From Haliscomenobacteraceae bacterium (GTDB taxonomy: Bacteria > Bacteroidota > Bacteroidia > Chitinophagales > Saprospiraceae): 64,000 nucleotides of DNA. A program made the position numbers and the translations under genes. The notes beneath the pieces were generated by a model. The model worked only from the letters and a program-made list of their open reading frames with translations, was not told where the DNA came from and searched no databases. Of the stretch, positions 7,972-16,907 are shown piece after piece. Every line of letters starts with the position of its first letter. Within the stretch, counting starts at the first letter, position 1. Location of the stretch: the NCBI GenBank assembly GCA_947501115.1, contig CANMVX010000010.1, forward strand, positions 1 to 64,000, in the 5' to 3' direction.

Positions 7972-9555
7972 ATGAGGTTTTTATTAGTCATAGTTTTTTC
8001 GACGATAATCTTTTCATTATCTGGTCAGGTTGCAGATGCTCCAAAAGTAAAAGAAGGAGAGGGACCTTATAATCAATTAATTATTAGAGGGGTTACCTTA
8101 ATTAACGGTAATGGGGCGCCGCCTATTGGCCCCGTTGATATCGTGGTAGAAAATAATTTAATCAAGCAAGTAAGTGTAGTTGGTTATCCTGGCGTTCCTA
8201 TTCCAGAGAAAAACAGACCAGTTCTAAAGGAAGGGGGTAGGGAACTTGACGGTACGGGTAAATTCTTACTTCCTGGCTTGATTGACATGCACGGACACAG
8301 CGGTGGAGCCGCTCAAGGTGCCGGAGGCGAATATGTATTTAAGCTATGGATGGGGCATGGTATAACTACCGTTCGCGATCCTGCCGCCGGAAATGGTCTC
8401 GATTGGACATTGAGACATAAAAAACTTAGCCTGACTAACGAGATTACGGCGCCTCGATTGTTTGTTTATAACGCTTTTGGTTCAGGTGCCAAAAGTCCTA
8501 TCACCACCCCTGCACAGGCGATTGAATGGGTGAATGATAATGCAGCCAAAGGAGCTGATGGTATTAAATTTTTTGGTGCAGCGCCTGAAATTATGGATGC
8601 CGCGCTGAGGGAAAATAAAAGAATTGGATTACGTTCAGCTTGTCATCATGCACAAATGGATGTCGCTCGCTGGAATGTTTTAAAATCGGCCAGAGCTGGT
8701 TTGACCACTATGGAACATTGGTATGGCCTGCCTGAGGCTTTATTTAATGACAGAACCGTTCAGAATTATCCCCTAAATTATAACTATCAGAACGAACAAC
8801 ATCGTTTTGAAGGAGCTGGAAATCTTTGGAAACAAGCCGCAGCCCCCTTTTCTGATCATTGGAATAAGGTGATGGATGAACTTATTGCCCTCGATTTTAC
8901 CATTGATCCTACCTTTAATATTTATGAGGCAAACAGAGATTTAATGCGCGCACGTCGAGCTGAATGGCATGAGGAATACACGCTTCCCTCTCTTTGGAGA
9001 TTTTATTTGCCGAGCAGAATTTCCCACGGTTCCTACTGGCATAGCTGGGGAACAGAACAGGAGGTCGCCTGGAAAGAAAATTATAAATTATGGATGACCT
9101 TTTTACAGGAATTTAAGAATAGAGGAGGCCGCGTAACAGCCGGTTCTGATTCAGGGTTTATTTTTCAACTCTATGGTTTTGCTTTTATTAGAGAGTTGGA
9201 ATTATTGAGAGAAGCTGGCTTTCATCCTCTCGAAATCATTCGTTCTGCTACTTTAAATGGGGCAGAAGCCTTAGGCGTTGCCAATAAATTGGGTAGTATA
9301 GAAGTAGGCAAATTTGCCGATATGTTGATTGTTGACGAAAATCCACTCGAAAATCTACAAGTTCTTTATGGCATGGGTGCCATAAAATTAAATGATAATA
9401 ACGAAATTATCAGAGTAGGTGGCGTGAGATATACTATCAAGGACGGTATTATCTATGATGCAAAGAAACTTCTCGACGATGTTAAGAAAATGGTTAAAGT
9501 AGCAAAAGAAAAAGAAGATTATGATATAAAACAACCTGGAGATTCAAAAAAATAA
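7972..9555 (+). CDS. secreted amidohydrolase family protein
   Basis: A 527-residue protein with a signal peptide ending near SGQ (residue 19). The metal-binding pattern of the amidohydrolase superfamily is visible: HGH with H107 and H109 after LPGLIDM, a further histidine pair H225/H226, H249 in MEHW and D393 in GSDSG. The C-terminal beta sandwich ends with the usual GSIEVGKFADMLIVDENP signature. Imidazolonepropionase- and prolidase-like secreted members of this group are common in Bacteroidota; the substrate is unknown. The histidine spacing departs somewhat from textbook members, so the exact metal set is uncertain. It is transcribed alone from a good promoter. Confidence 0.85.
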   Translation: MRFLLVIVFSTIIFSLSGQVADAPKVKEGEGPYNQLIIRGVTLINGNGAPPIGPVDIVVENNLIKQVSVVGYPGVPIPEKNRPVLKEGGRELDGTGKFLLPGLIDMHGHSGGAAQGAGGEYVFKLWMGHGITTVRDPAAGNGLDWTLRHKKLSLTNEITAPRLFVYNAFGSGAKSPITTPAQAIEWVNDNAAKGADGIKFFGAAPEIMDAALRENKRIGLRSACHHAQMDVARWNVLKSARAGLTTMEHWYGLPEALFNDRTVQNYPLNYNYQNEQHRFEGAGNLWKQAAAPFSDHWNKVMDELIALDFTIDPTFNIYEANRDLMRARRAEWHEEYTLPSLWRFYLPSRISHGSYWHSWGTEQEVAWKENYKLWMTFLQEFKNRGGRVTAGSDSGFIFQLYGFAFIRELELLREAGFHPLEIIRSATLNGAEALGVANKLGSIEVGKFADMLIVDENPLENLQVLYGMGAIKLNDNNEIIRVGGVRYTIKDGIIYDAKKLLDDVKKMVKVAKEKEDYDIKQPGDSKK

Positions 9556-9560
9556 ATGAA

Positions 9561-10076
9561 TCAAAGGTTTAATAAGCCTGATGGTAAGTTAAAAACCAAT
9601 TCTTTTTTTTCTTTATTAATTCTTACTATCAGGCTTTCATGAAGTGGAATAAGCACTTCTTTTTCGTCATGCATTATTAAGGCAGTAAAATGCCCTGGCA
9701 AACTCAATATTTGTTCTATCTTACCAATGATTCCCATTTCTTCATCAATAATGGTGTACCCAATCCATTTTTCATACCGATCGTCGCTGAATTCGTCCTC
9801 CTCCTCTTCCTCGTGTTCCATCAAATCTTCTTCTCTCAGGAAAATAGGTTTATGGGCTAAGGTCTCCGCATCTTCTTTAGAATTAACATCTTCTAATTTT
9901 ACTAAAAAGCTATTACCCTCTCTCGCTGATTCAATAAAATAAGGAATTGGGTTAGCGCCCACGCCAATAAATATTGCCTTTGCCTGAAGCACATCATCCA
10001 GGTATCTTTCATCTATCTGGCATTTTAAGGTACCGTTTAGCCCGTGGGGTTTTCCACATTTTCCTATTTCAATCAT
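9561..10076 (-). CDS. rimM: ribosome maturation factor RimM
   Basis: A 171-residue two-domain protein. The N-terminal barrel starts GKCGKPHGLNGTLK, and the PRC-barrel C-terminal half contains GYTIID, GKIEQIL and VLIPLHESLI. RimM helps assemble the head of the 30S subunit by binding S19. The acidic insert EHEEEEEDE (about 98-106) sits between the domains. Usually rimM lies with rpsP and trmD; here it follows mnmA with a 4-base ATGA overlap. Its last 25 codons hold an inverted repeat described separately. Confidence 0.9.
   Translation of the reverse strand: MIEIGKCGKPHGLNGTLKCQIDERYLDDVLQAKAIFIGVGANPIPYFIESAREGNSFLVKLEDVNSKEDAETLAHKPIFLREEDLMEHEEEEEDEFSDDRYEKWIGYTIIDEEMGIIGKIEQILSLPGHFTALIMHDEKEVLIPLHESLIVRINKEKKELVFNLPSGLLNL
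9574..9636. repeat. 15-base inverted repeat inside the rimM 3' end
   Basis: AAGCCTGATGGTAAG (9574-9588) and CTTACTATCAGGCTT (9622-9636) pair at 14 of 15 positions around a 33-base loop. The stem lies within rimM coding sequence and just after the convergent amidohydrolase stop. No T-run follows directly, so the terminator role is unproven. Confidence 0.5.
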
Positions 10077-11191
10077 TGTACATCCATTTTTGGTAAATAA
10101 CTACTGTGAATAATTCCTCCCCCTACGACATCGTCTCCTTCATAAAAAACGGCAGATTGCCCGGGGGCAATGCCATTTACCGGAGCTAAAAATTCGATGC
10201 CCAGCAATTGCTCATCGGTCCAGTTTAGAATTCCCAGGGTACCGGCATCTTTATATCTTACTTTTGTAATAACTTCCAGATCTGGAGAAATTGAAGCATA
10301 TTTTTGAAGATTTGGTTGCCTGACTTTTAATCCATTTCTTGTCAATTCTTCAACCGGGCCAAGAACTACCTCGTTTTCATTGGGTCGTATTTCTGAAACA
10401 AACATAGGTTGTCCAAAGGCCATTCCCAGCCCTTTTCTTTGACCTATGGTAAAAAATGGATAGCCTTCATGTTTACCTAATATTTTGCCTGTTTTGTCAA
10501 CGAAATGTCCGCCTTTCACCAAATCATCCAGTCCGTCCACCTTTCTTCGAAGGAAATTGCGATAGTCATTATCGGGGACAAAACAGATTTCATAGCTTTC
10601 CCCTTTTTTTGCTAAATCGGTATATCCTGCGTCGTGAGCAAGTTGTCTAACTTCCGGCTTTGTTAAATCGCCTAATGGAAATTGGCTCATTGCCAGTGCT
10701 GACTGTGTTAAGCCCCATAAAACATAAGATTGATCTTTGTTTGCGTCTTTGCTTTTAGAGATATAGTATCGGTCATCGTTTTTATTGATTTTTGCATAGT
10801 GTCCCGTTGCTATGGTTTCACAATCAAGGGCTTTGGCCCTTTTGAGCAATGCATTCCACTTAATGTGAGTATTACACAAAACACAGGGATTGGGCGTTCT
10901 TCCAGCCATGTATTCGTCCACGAAATTATCAATAACATAATCGCCAAATTCATCTCTGATATCCAGAATAAAATGGTGGAAACCCATATCAACGGCCACT
11001 TGTCTGGCATCGTTTATTGAATCGAGACTACAACACCCTGTTTCCTTTTTACTACCGCCCGACTGTGCATAATCCCATGTTTTCATAGTAATTCCAACAA
11101 CCTCATACCCCATTTCGTGCAATAAAATGGCAGTTACCGTACTATCGATACCACCACTCATTGCCACTAAAACTTTTCCCATTTTGCTCAT
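10073..11191 (-). CDS. mnmA: tRNA-specific 2-thiouridylase MnmA
   Basis: A 372-residue cytoplasmic enzyme that thiolates U34 of Lys, Glu and Gln tRNAs. The PP-loop SGGIDST (12-18) binds ATP. The catalytic cysteine is in NPCVLCN and the second cysteine in YEICFVPD. The conserved GHYAK, SKDANKDQSYVL and FTIGQRKGLG segments are all present, and length is normal. The start at 11191 has an in-frame ATG three codons later as an alternative. It overlaps rimM by four bases, so translation of the two is probably coupled. Confidence 0.95.
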   Translation of the reverse strand: MSKMGKVLVAMSGGIDSTVTAILLHEMGYEVVGITMKTWDYAQSGGSKKETGCCSLDSINDARQVAVDMGFHHFILDIRDEFGDYVIDNFVDEYMAGRTPNPCVLCNTHIKWNALLKRAKALDCETIATGHYAKINKNDDRYYISKSKDANKDQSYVLWGLTQSALAMSQFPLGDLTKPEVRQLAHDAGYTDLAKKGESYEICFVPDNDYRNFLRRKVDGLDDLVKGGHFVDKTGKILGKHEGYPFFTIGQRKGLGMAFGQPMFVSEIRPNENEVVLGPVEELTRNGLKVRQPNLQKYASISPDLEVITKVRYKDAGTLGILNWTDEQLLGIEFLAPVNGIAPGQSAVFYEGDDVVGGGIIHSSYLPKMDVQ

Positions 11192-11205
11192 AATTCCACG
11201 ATTAT

Positions 11206-12657
11206 TTAGAGTAAATTATTGGATATTTCATGTCCAATTCTCAAAGATTCCCTTACTAAAATATCAAAATCAATTTGTTGACTTCTCTGGTTCACATTAG
11301 CCACTCGTATAACAAAATGGCCATTTAAAATGGTCGAAGAAGGAGCTGCAATGCCTTGATTTTGTAATTCTAGGAGTAATTTATTATTATTTTTATTTTG
11401 CACAGCTAAATCATCTGTTGGAAACTGAAATCTATAGCAAACGATATTCATAGACACAGGGGTCATTAATTCTAAAGGTGGGTGACTACTAATAAGAGAA
11501 CCCAGATATTGACATTGTGCACAATTTTTTTCAATCATTCTGATGTAGGCGAGGCTTCCAAGTTCTTTTATGCTCATCCATACTTTTAAAGCCTTAAATC
11601 CTCTGGAAAGTTCAATACCGAAATTATTAAATGGTTCCGGCCCTCCTGCTAAACCGCCTGGATCTGTATGTAAATAGGAAGGATTTAAAGCAAAGGTATC
11701 TCTGTGTGCTTTTTTATTTTTTATTAAAACACAACCAGCTTCATAGGGCATATACATCCATTTATGAAGATCGAAAGCGACGGAATCAGCTTCCTCGATA
11801 GGTTTTAAAGCGGCAGATAGGGAGGGAACCACTTTAGCTAAAGCACCAAAAGCACCGTCCACGTGAAACCATATTTTTTCACTTTTACAAATAGCGAGTA
11901 ACTCGTCCAGAGGATCTATAGCACCGGTGTTCACTGTTCCGGCATTTCCAATAATACAAAATGGTAATAAATTATTTTCTATATCTATTTGTATTTGTCT
12001 TTTTAAGGCAGGGACATCTATCTGAAAGGCTTCATTAACGGGAATTTTCCTAAGGTTATCTGTTCCAATTCCTAAGGCCTCGATAGATTTTTGAATACAG
12101 CTATGAGATTCTGTTGAGCAATAAGCTACAAGTTGTTTTTCAGTGGCATGCAAACCTGATTTTCTGATTTTTTCTGGCAAAATATTGTTTCGGGCCACAT
12201 TTAAGGCGGTAAAATTTGCCATGGATCCACCGCTCAGTAAAATACCTGAGGCATCGGCCGGATAGCCGAGAAATTCCTTGAACCAATCTAAAATCTGACC
12301 TTCAACGTACATGGCAGCATGTTCACCAATAGCAAGATTGGGATTCATGGCTGCGGCCAGCATTTCGGCAAAAACACCCATTGGGGTACCCGTTCCTTGA
12401 ACGAAAGCAAAAAAGCGGGGATGCACATTTCCTTTATTATAAGGGAGTATATTTTTTTTAAAATCCTCGTAAACGACTAAAGAATTTGTTGGATTATGTG
12501 GTATGCTGGTACTAAAAGTGTCTTTGACCTCATCGGGGATTGGGCGCCAAACGGGTTGATCTCTTATGGTCGATAAATACGAAATCATATCATCTACCAT
12601 AAGGTGTCCTAACTGCCTCATTTCATCCCAATTAGAAGGATCTAACGTTTCGTTCAT
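11206..12657 (-). CDS. PLP-dependent group II decarboxylase
   Basis: A 483-residue enzyme of the aromatic-L-amino-acid/glutamate decarboxylase family. The PLP lysine is K299 in DLHKWMYMP. HVDGAFGA near 265-272 holds the conserved Asp that pairs with the PLP nitrogen, and STESHSCIQK near 181-190 holds the ring-stacking histidine. The N-terminal HPRFFAFVQGTG segment (79-90) is characteristic of the aromatic decarboxylase branch. The substrate (aromatic amino acid, 2,4-diaminobutyrate or other) cannot be fixed. It is divergent from a TetR regulator, which is the likely controller. The downstream mnmA gene is 14 bases away on the same strand. Confidence 0.85.
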   Translation of the reverse strand: MNETLDPSNWDEMRQLGHLMVDDMISYLSTIRDQPVWRPIPDEVKDTFSTSIPHNPTNSLVVYEDFKKNILPYNKGNVHPRFFAFVQGTGTPMGVFAEMLAAAMNPNLAIGEHAAMYVEGQILDWFKEFLGYPADASGILLSGGSMANFTALNVARNNILPEKIRKSGLHATEKQLVAYCSTESHSCIQKSIEALGIGTDNLRKIPVNEAFQIDVPALKRQIQIDIENNLLPFCIIGNAGTVNTGAIDPLDELLAICKSEKIWFHVDGAFGALAKVVPSLSAALKPIEEADSVAFDLHKWMYMPYEAGCVLIKNKKAHRDTFALNPSYLHTDPGGLAGGPEPFNNFGIELSRGFKALKVWMSIKELGSLAYIRMIEKNCAQCQYLGSLISSHPPLELMTPVSMNIVCYRFQFPTDDLAVQNKNNNKLLLELQNQGIAAPSSTILNGHFVIRVANVNQRSQQIDFDILVRESLRIGHEISNNLL

Positions 12658-12678
12658 CGATTTTTATTTTTTGATGTC

Positions 12679-12712
12679 GCAAAATTAAGTAATTTCGCGC
12701 AAACGATTTTGC
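12679..12712. promoter_or_regulatory. paired palindromes, candidate TetR operator
   Basis: GCAAAATT-aagt-AATTTCGC (12679-12698, 7 of 8 paired) is followed directly by GCAAA-CGAT-TTTGC (12699-12712, 5 of 5 paired). They fill the 70-base gap between the divergent decarboxylase and TetR genes. The first overlaps a minus-strand TAATTTTG, which fits the -7 consensus, so binding there would block the decarboxylase promoter. Confidence 0.45.
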
Positions 12713-12727
12713 TATTCAACTTTTAGA

Positions 12728-13342
12728 ATGAAAACCCGGGAAAGAATAATATATAAGGCTATTGATTTATTAAATGAGAAGGGTATTCCGAATGTAAGTA
12801 TGCGAGAGATAGCCGACGCCCTTGATATGAGCGTTGGAAATGTTACCTATTATTTTCCTCGCTGGAACGATTTAATGGAAGAACTTAATCATCAGATGAT
12901 GTTGGAAATTAGTCATCTCCCTCGGATTCCCTTTGATTTAAGCGACTTGCATTCTGTTTTTGAAAGAGTTCCTTTGGTTCAGGAAAAGTATGGATTTATT
13001 ACCAGAGATATTCATTTGTTTATTTCCCATTATCCGGAATTTGCAAGATTAAGAAAAACATTGGTGGGTTCAAGAATAGAGGACATGATTAATCAACTTT
13101 CTGTTTGGGCCCAACAGGGTATTTGCCATGAAGATTCAAGCGATCACAATCACAAGAGAATTGCCGTTAAAATGTGGTTATTCCTTGCGAGTTGGTCTGT
13201 ACAAGATACTTTACTTCGTGAAACGGATTATGCCTTAAGTAAAGAAGAATTTCTGGCGATTATCTGGCAGATATTTACGCCACACTTCACCCCCTTAGGA
13301 ATGGAAAAATTCAAAGAAATAAAGGGAAGAGCTCAGTTTTAA
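12728..13342 (+). CDS. TetR-family transcriptional regulator
   Basis: A 204-residue protein with an N-terminal TetR helix-turn-helix (about 5-50) containing GIPNVSMREIADALDMSVGN and VTYYFP, the usual recognition-helix ending. The C-terminal ligand domain is divergent and names no ligand. It is transcribed away from the decarboxylase gene across a 70-base gap with two adjacent palindromes, the classic arrangement for a local repressor. A strong hairpin follows the stop codon. Confidence 0.87.
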   Translation: MKTRERIIYKAIDLLNEKGIPNVSMREIADALDMSVGNVTYYFPRWNDLMEELNHQMMLEISHLPRIPFDLSDLHSVFERVPLVQEKYGFITRDIHLFISHYPEFARLRKTLVGSRIEDMINQLSVWAQQGICHEDSSDHNHKRIAVKMWLFLASWSVQDTLLRETDYALSKEEFLAIIWQIFTPHFTPLGMEKFKEIKGRAQF

Positions 13343-13346
13343 ATAA

Positions 13347-13380
13347 AAAAGGCCATTTGAACTTAATCAAATGGCCTTTT
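13347..13380. terminator. bidirectional rho-independent terminator
   Basis: AAAAGGCCATTTGA and TCAAATGGCCTTTT pair perfectly over 14 bases around a 6-base loop, with A-rich and T-rich flanks. It lies between the convergent TetR and metalloprotease genes and can serve both. Confidence 0.88.
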
Positions 13381-13395
13381 CTTAGATTGAAAAAC

Positions 13396-15903
13396 TTATT
13401 CCTCTAAGGAATTATCCCAGCAACCTTTCATTTGTAATTCAAATGAAGGCATTCTTCCAATGAGAGGAGAAGCTGGTTTAGGATATTCACCGCTTAAAAT
13501 TAAGCTAGCACGTTGTGCTAAGTCTAAATAGTGCGCCTTTGTTGCTGCATCAGCTGCCGTAGCAGATTCTCTCGTTGCAGCCATTTTTACCTGACTAACA
13601 GTTAGTCTTGCCAATGAACTTATATCAGATTGTGAAACATCCATATTGTCCATGGTAAGAAGGCTTGCCAACTTATCAAGAAATGCTCTGTGGAGATTTC
13701 TTCTATATGGATCAGGTACAGTATGTAAGTCTAACTCTCTGAAAATCATTTTTTTACTATCGACAAACAGGTCACTTAAGCTGTATGCTTTTTTGCCTTG
13801 TAATGCTGCCTGTTCAGACAATCTTTTCATTCTATCCTGGGCAAAAAGCGCGCTTAGCGTGGAAGTTTGAAGAGATCTTATTCTGTCCATTGTACCAGAT
13901 CCCTCAATTTTGCCAAGAATATCGTTGTTAATCATCCAATAAGGAGTAGTAAACAACTGGCGATCGAAAAATTGCATAGCTCTAATTTGTTTTTCGCGGG
14001 CAACGTTTACATAAACTGGACCTTTTTGTTCTCCCGTTTTGTCATATTCATAGGTACCACCTACATTATTTACAACGTGACCCATGTAACGGCGAAATTG
14101 TCCAGCCACATTGGTATATAGTTCGGTAAGTTCGGCAAAATCTTCACCAGGTTTTACAGTCCAGTCTATTAATTTACTGGTAATGACCTTTAAGTTCTCA
14201 ATACCGAGATCAGAAGCTTTTATAGCATCATCGCCGATATCTTCTGTCTGACCACTTGGATCAATGGTATTGAACTGCTGTTGACCATAGCGGTAAATTG
14301 GATTGCCTGCTTTATTAAGAATCCACGAATTTAGCGTAGGTTTCTCTTTTTCCGGATCACTGGTATCTTTAATAAGTCTGTATCCCCATTCTATTGACCA
14401 TTTGTCATAAGGACCGACGGCTGCATAAAATCCTGCACCTTTATCCTGTGGTTGAGCCACATAATTAAAACGGGCATAATCCATAATAGAAGGAGCTACA
14501 CCCATTCTTTGAACGAAACCAGGTGCACGAAGGGAATCAACGGAGTAAGCAGAACTTGAACCCATGTTATGTGGTAATCCTAAGGTATGACCTACCTCAT
14601 GAGCTGCAACGAAGCGAATTAATTCACCCATTAATTCCTGCTTAAATTTAGGTGTTCTTGCTTCTGGATTAGCTGCTGCGGTTTGAATGAAGAACCAGTT
14701 TCTAAGTAGGTTCATCACATTATGATACCATAAGATATCAGATTCAATGATTTCGCCTGATCTTGGGTCATGGACATGGGGTCCAACGGCATTTTGAATA
14801 TCAGTAGTAATATATCTTATTACAGAGTAGCGAACATCTTCAGGAGACCATTCCGGGTCTTCTTCTGGCGTTGGAGGATCTTTGGCAATGATGGCATTTT
14901 TGAAACCCGCTGTTTCAAAAGCAGCCTGCCAATCTTCTATACCTTTCTTAAGGAAAGGACGCCATTCCATCGGTGTACCCGGATCGATGTAATAAACAAT
15001 AGGTTTAACAGGTTCAACCAATTCTCCTCTGAAATAAGCAGCTGGATCTTTGGGTTCCAGTCTCCAGCGGGTAATTAATGTTTGATTAGCTGCTCTCTGC
15101 TCATCCAAACCATAATTCGTTCTTGAAAGAGAAAAATAACCTACGCGTTCATCTAAAAATCTTGGCTGCCAAATCTTTTCAGGTAATAAGATAAATGATT
15201 GATTCATTTCAATACTGAGCGTATTAGTCAGCTGATTATCAGGTATGTTAGTTCCCGTAAAAGTAAGTACATGCCTTACCTCTGTATTTTGAGGATAACT
15301 CTTCATACTTGTTACGTAAGATCTCTTAGCATCTAACGCCTGTATTTCAAAAGTCCTTTTTTCAGCCTTAGAAAGTGGACCAATCATGGGAATGTCAGAA
15401 GTGAATAAACTAGTAGCGTCGAAGACAACAGCACTGGAATCTTTTGACATGGTAGCAAGATCAAAAACCATGATAATAGGCTCAAAATTATTTCGTTGAA
15501 CCGCTTTTGCTACAGGTAGAGAAGGATCTGCAATAGCGTCGTAAGTCACGGATTTCAATAAAACTTTGTCGTCTTGCATATACCAGCGAACAATCTGCTG
15601 AGGTCTGGAACGCATTCCGGCACCACCAAAATTAAGTCCCTTTACATGCCCCGAAATTACGCTGGCAACAAGAATATCCCTGCCCAAAATCACTTTTGGA
15701 ACCTCAAAAAAGTATTTTTGTCCCACTCTGTGAATGGTAAATAGTCCGGCGTCAGTAACAGCGTCCGCTGGAATAATATCGGAAAAAGATTTTGCCTTAG
15801 CCGGTTTTTTTGCCGCAGCAGCTGGATCCTTAGAGGGATCTTCTTGTGCCTGGATTTGTATGAATAACAAACAAAGTCCAAGCGTAATGATTAATTTGTG
15901 CAT
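13396..15903 (-). CDS. secreted zinc-dependent metalloprotease (DUF5117/DUF5118 type)
   Basis: An 835-residue protein with a signal peptide (about 1-19, ending IQAQ). The metzincin motif HEVGHTLGLPH has H435, E436, H439 and H445, and a Met-turn candidate SIMDYARF follows about 40 residues later. The N-terminal region (about 45-300) and the segments around the catalytic domain match the family found widely in Bacteroidota with DUF5117 and DUF5118 domains; that is from knowledge of the family. The substrate is unknown. It is the last gene of a likely operon (transhydrogenase, SPFH protein, this protease) that ends in a strong terminator. It lies 39 bases after the SPFH gene. Confidence 0.88.
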   Translation of the reverse strand: MHKLIITLGLCLLFIQIQAQEDPSKDPAAAAKKPAKAKSFSDIIPADAVTDAGLFTIHRVGQKYFFEVPKVILGRDILVASVISGHVKGLNFGGAGMRSRPQQIVRWYMQDDKVLLKSVTYDAIADPSLPVAKAVQRNNFEPIIMVFDLATMSKDSSAVVFDATSLFTSDIPMIGPLSKAEKRTFEIQALDAKRSYVTSMKSYPQNTEVRHVLTFTGTNIPDNQLTNTLSIEMNQSFILLPEKIWQPRFLDERVGYFSLSRTNYGLDEQRAANQTLITRWRLEPKDPAAYFRGELVEPVKPIVYYIDPGTPMEWRPFLKKGIEDWQAAFETAGFKNAIIAKDPPTPEEDPEWSPEDVRYSVIRYITTDIQNAVGPHVHDPRSGEIIESDILWYHNVMNLLRNWFFIQTAAANPEARTPKFKQELMGELIRFVAAHEVGHTLGLPHNMGSSSAYSVDSLRAPGFVQRMGVAPSIMDYARFNYVAQPQDKGAGFYAAVGPYDKWSIEWGYRLIKDTSDPEKEKPTLNSWILNKAGNPIYRYGQQQFNTIDPSGQTEDIGDDAIKASDLGIENLKVITSKLIDWTVKPGEDFAELTELYTNVAGQFRRYMGHVVNNVGGTYEYDKTGEQKGPVYVNVAREKQIRAMQFFDRQLFTTPYWMINNDILGKIEGSGTMDRIRSLQTSTLSALFAQDRMKRLSEQAALQGKKAYSLSDLFVDSKKMIFRELDLHTVPDPYRRNLHRAFLDKLASLLTMDNMDVSQSDISSLARLTVSQVKMAATRESATAADAATKAHYLDLAQRASLILSGEYPKPASPLIGRMPSFELQMKGCWDNSLEE

Positions 15904-15942
15904 AAGTAGATTAGTTTCAAATCAATAATTCGGTTCAAAAAT

Positions 15943-16896
15943 TTATTCTTTCAAGATAATCTTTTCTTCCAATTTAGGCATTGGATTCTTAAGTTTAAGT
16001 TGTTCCCCAAGTTGGTGAGAAGCAGCAAAGGAGGTAATGGTTGAGTTTAACATATCACTTGCCGTAGTTGGAGAATTTGGCAACAAAATAAGGTTGCTAT
16101 TCACCTTTTCACTTAAAGATTGCAACGTGTCATAATGTTGTGTTACTACAATTAGTGCAGAGGCTTCCTGGGAATTGATTCCCACCTTATTTAAAAGATG
16201 AACAGATTCTTCTAAGCCCCTGGCAATTTCCCGGCGTTGATCTGCAATACCTTGTCCATGTAATCGCTTACTTTCAGCATCAGCTCTCGCTTTAGCAACA
16301 ATCTTAACACGCTCTGATTCTCCCTCATATTCAGCAGCAATTTTCTCCCTTTCTGCGGCATTGATTCTATTCATCGCATTTTTGACGGCATGATCAGGGT
16401 CAATATCTGTAACCAATGCTTTAACTATACCATAACCGTAAGTATTCATAGCTTCTTCGAGTTCTCTTCGAATAGCTACAGCGATATCATCTTTTCTTTC
16501 AAAAACGTCATCTAGTCTTAATTTTGGTACTTCAGCGCGAATGGTATCAAACACATAAGCTGTAATCTGTTCGGTAGGGTTATCCAACTTATAAAAAGCA
16601 TCGTAAGCTTTCTCTTCCAAGACTTTAAACTGCACGGAAACTTTGATTTTTACAAATACATTGTCCTTTGTTTTTGTTTCAACATTCACATCCAACTGTT
16701 GGATTTTCAAGGAAATTTTTCCAGAAATTTTATCCACACCAGGAATTTTAAAATGTAATCCAGGTTTTCTAATGCTGTGGAATTTACCAAATCTTTCCAG
16801 TATGGCTACTGTCTGTTGTTTGATGGTAAACATGCCAGACATGAATACAAAAATACCCAGTAAAACGAATAAATAATTTGCAATAATCCAATCCAT
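15943..16896 (-). CDS. SPFH-domain membrane protein (stomatin/QmcA-like)
   Basis: A 317-residue protein with one N-terminal membrane segment (about 4-22) followed by the SPFH start motif VAILERFGKFHSIRKPGLHFKIP. The central coiled coil contains AAEREKIAAEYEGESERVKIVAKARADAESKR in pieces, and the tail is short and polar. SPFH proteins form large cage-like membrane assemblies that often enclose proteases such as FtsH. This one sits between the transhydrogenase genes (11-base gap upstream) and a secreted metalloprotease, but the protease is exported, so a direct partnership is not implied. Confidence 0.88.
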   Translation of the reverse strand: MDWIIANYLFVLLGIFVFMSGMFTIKQQTVAILERFGKFHSIRKPGLHFKIPGVDKISGKISLKIQQLDVNVETKTKDNVFVKIKVSVQFKVLEEKAYDAFYKLDNPTEQITAYVFDTIRAEVPKLRLDDVFERKDDIAVAIRRELEEAMNTYGYGIVKALVTDIDPDHAVKNAMNRINAAEREKIAAEYEGESERVKIVAKARADAESKRLHGQGIADQRREIARGLEESVHLLNKVGINSQEASALIVVTQHYDTLQSLSEKVNSNLILLPNSPTTASDMLNSTITSFAASHQLGEQLKLKNPMPKLEEKIILKE

Positions 16897-16907
16897 GATT
16901 TTAATAT

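Noticed and set aside
14770-15078. 102-residue plus-strand ORF inside the metalloprotease gene
   Set aside because: Antisense shadow of a real gene; composition follows the opposite strand's codons.
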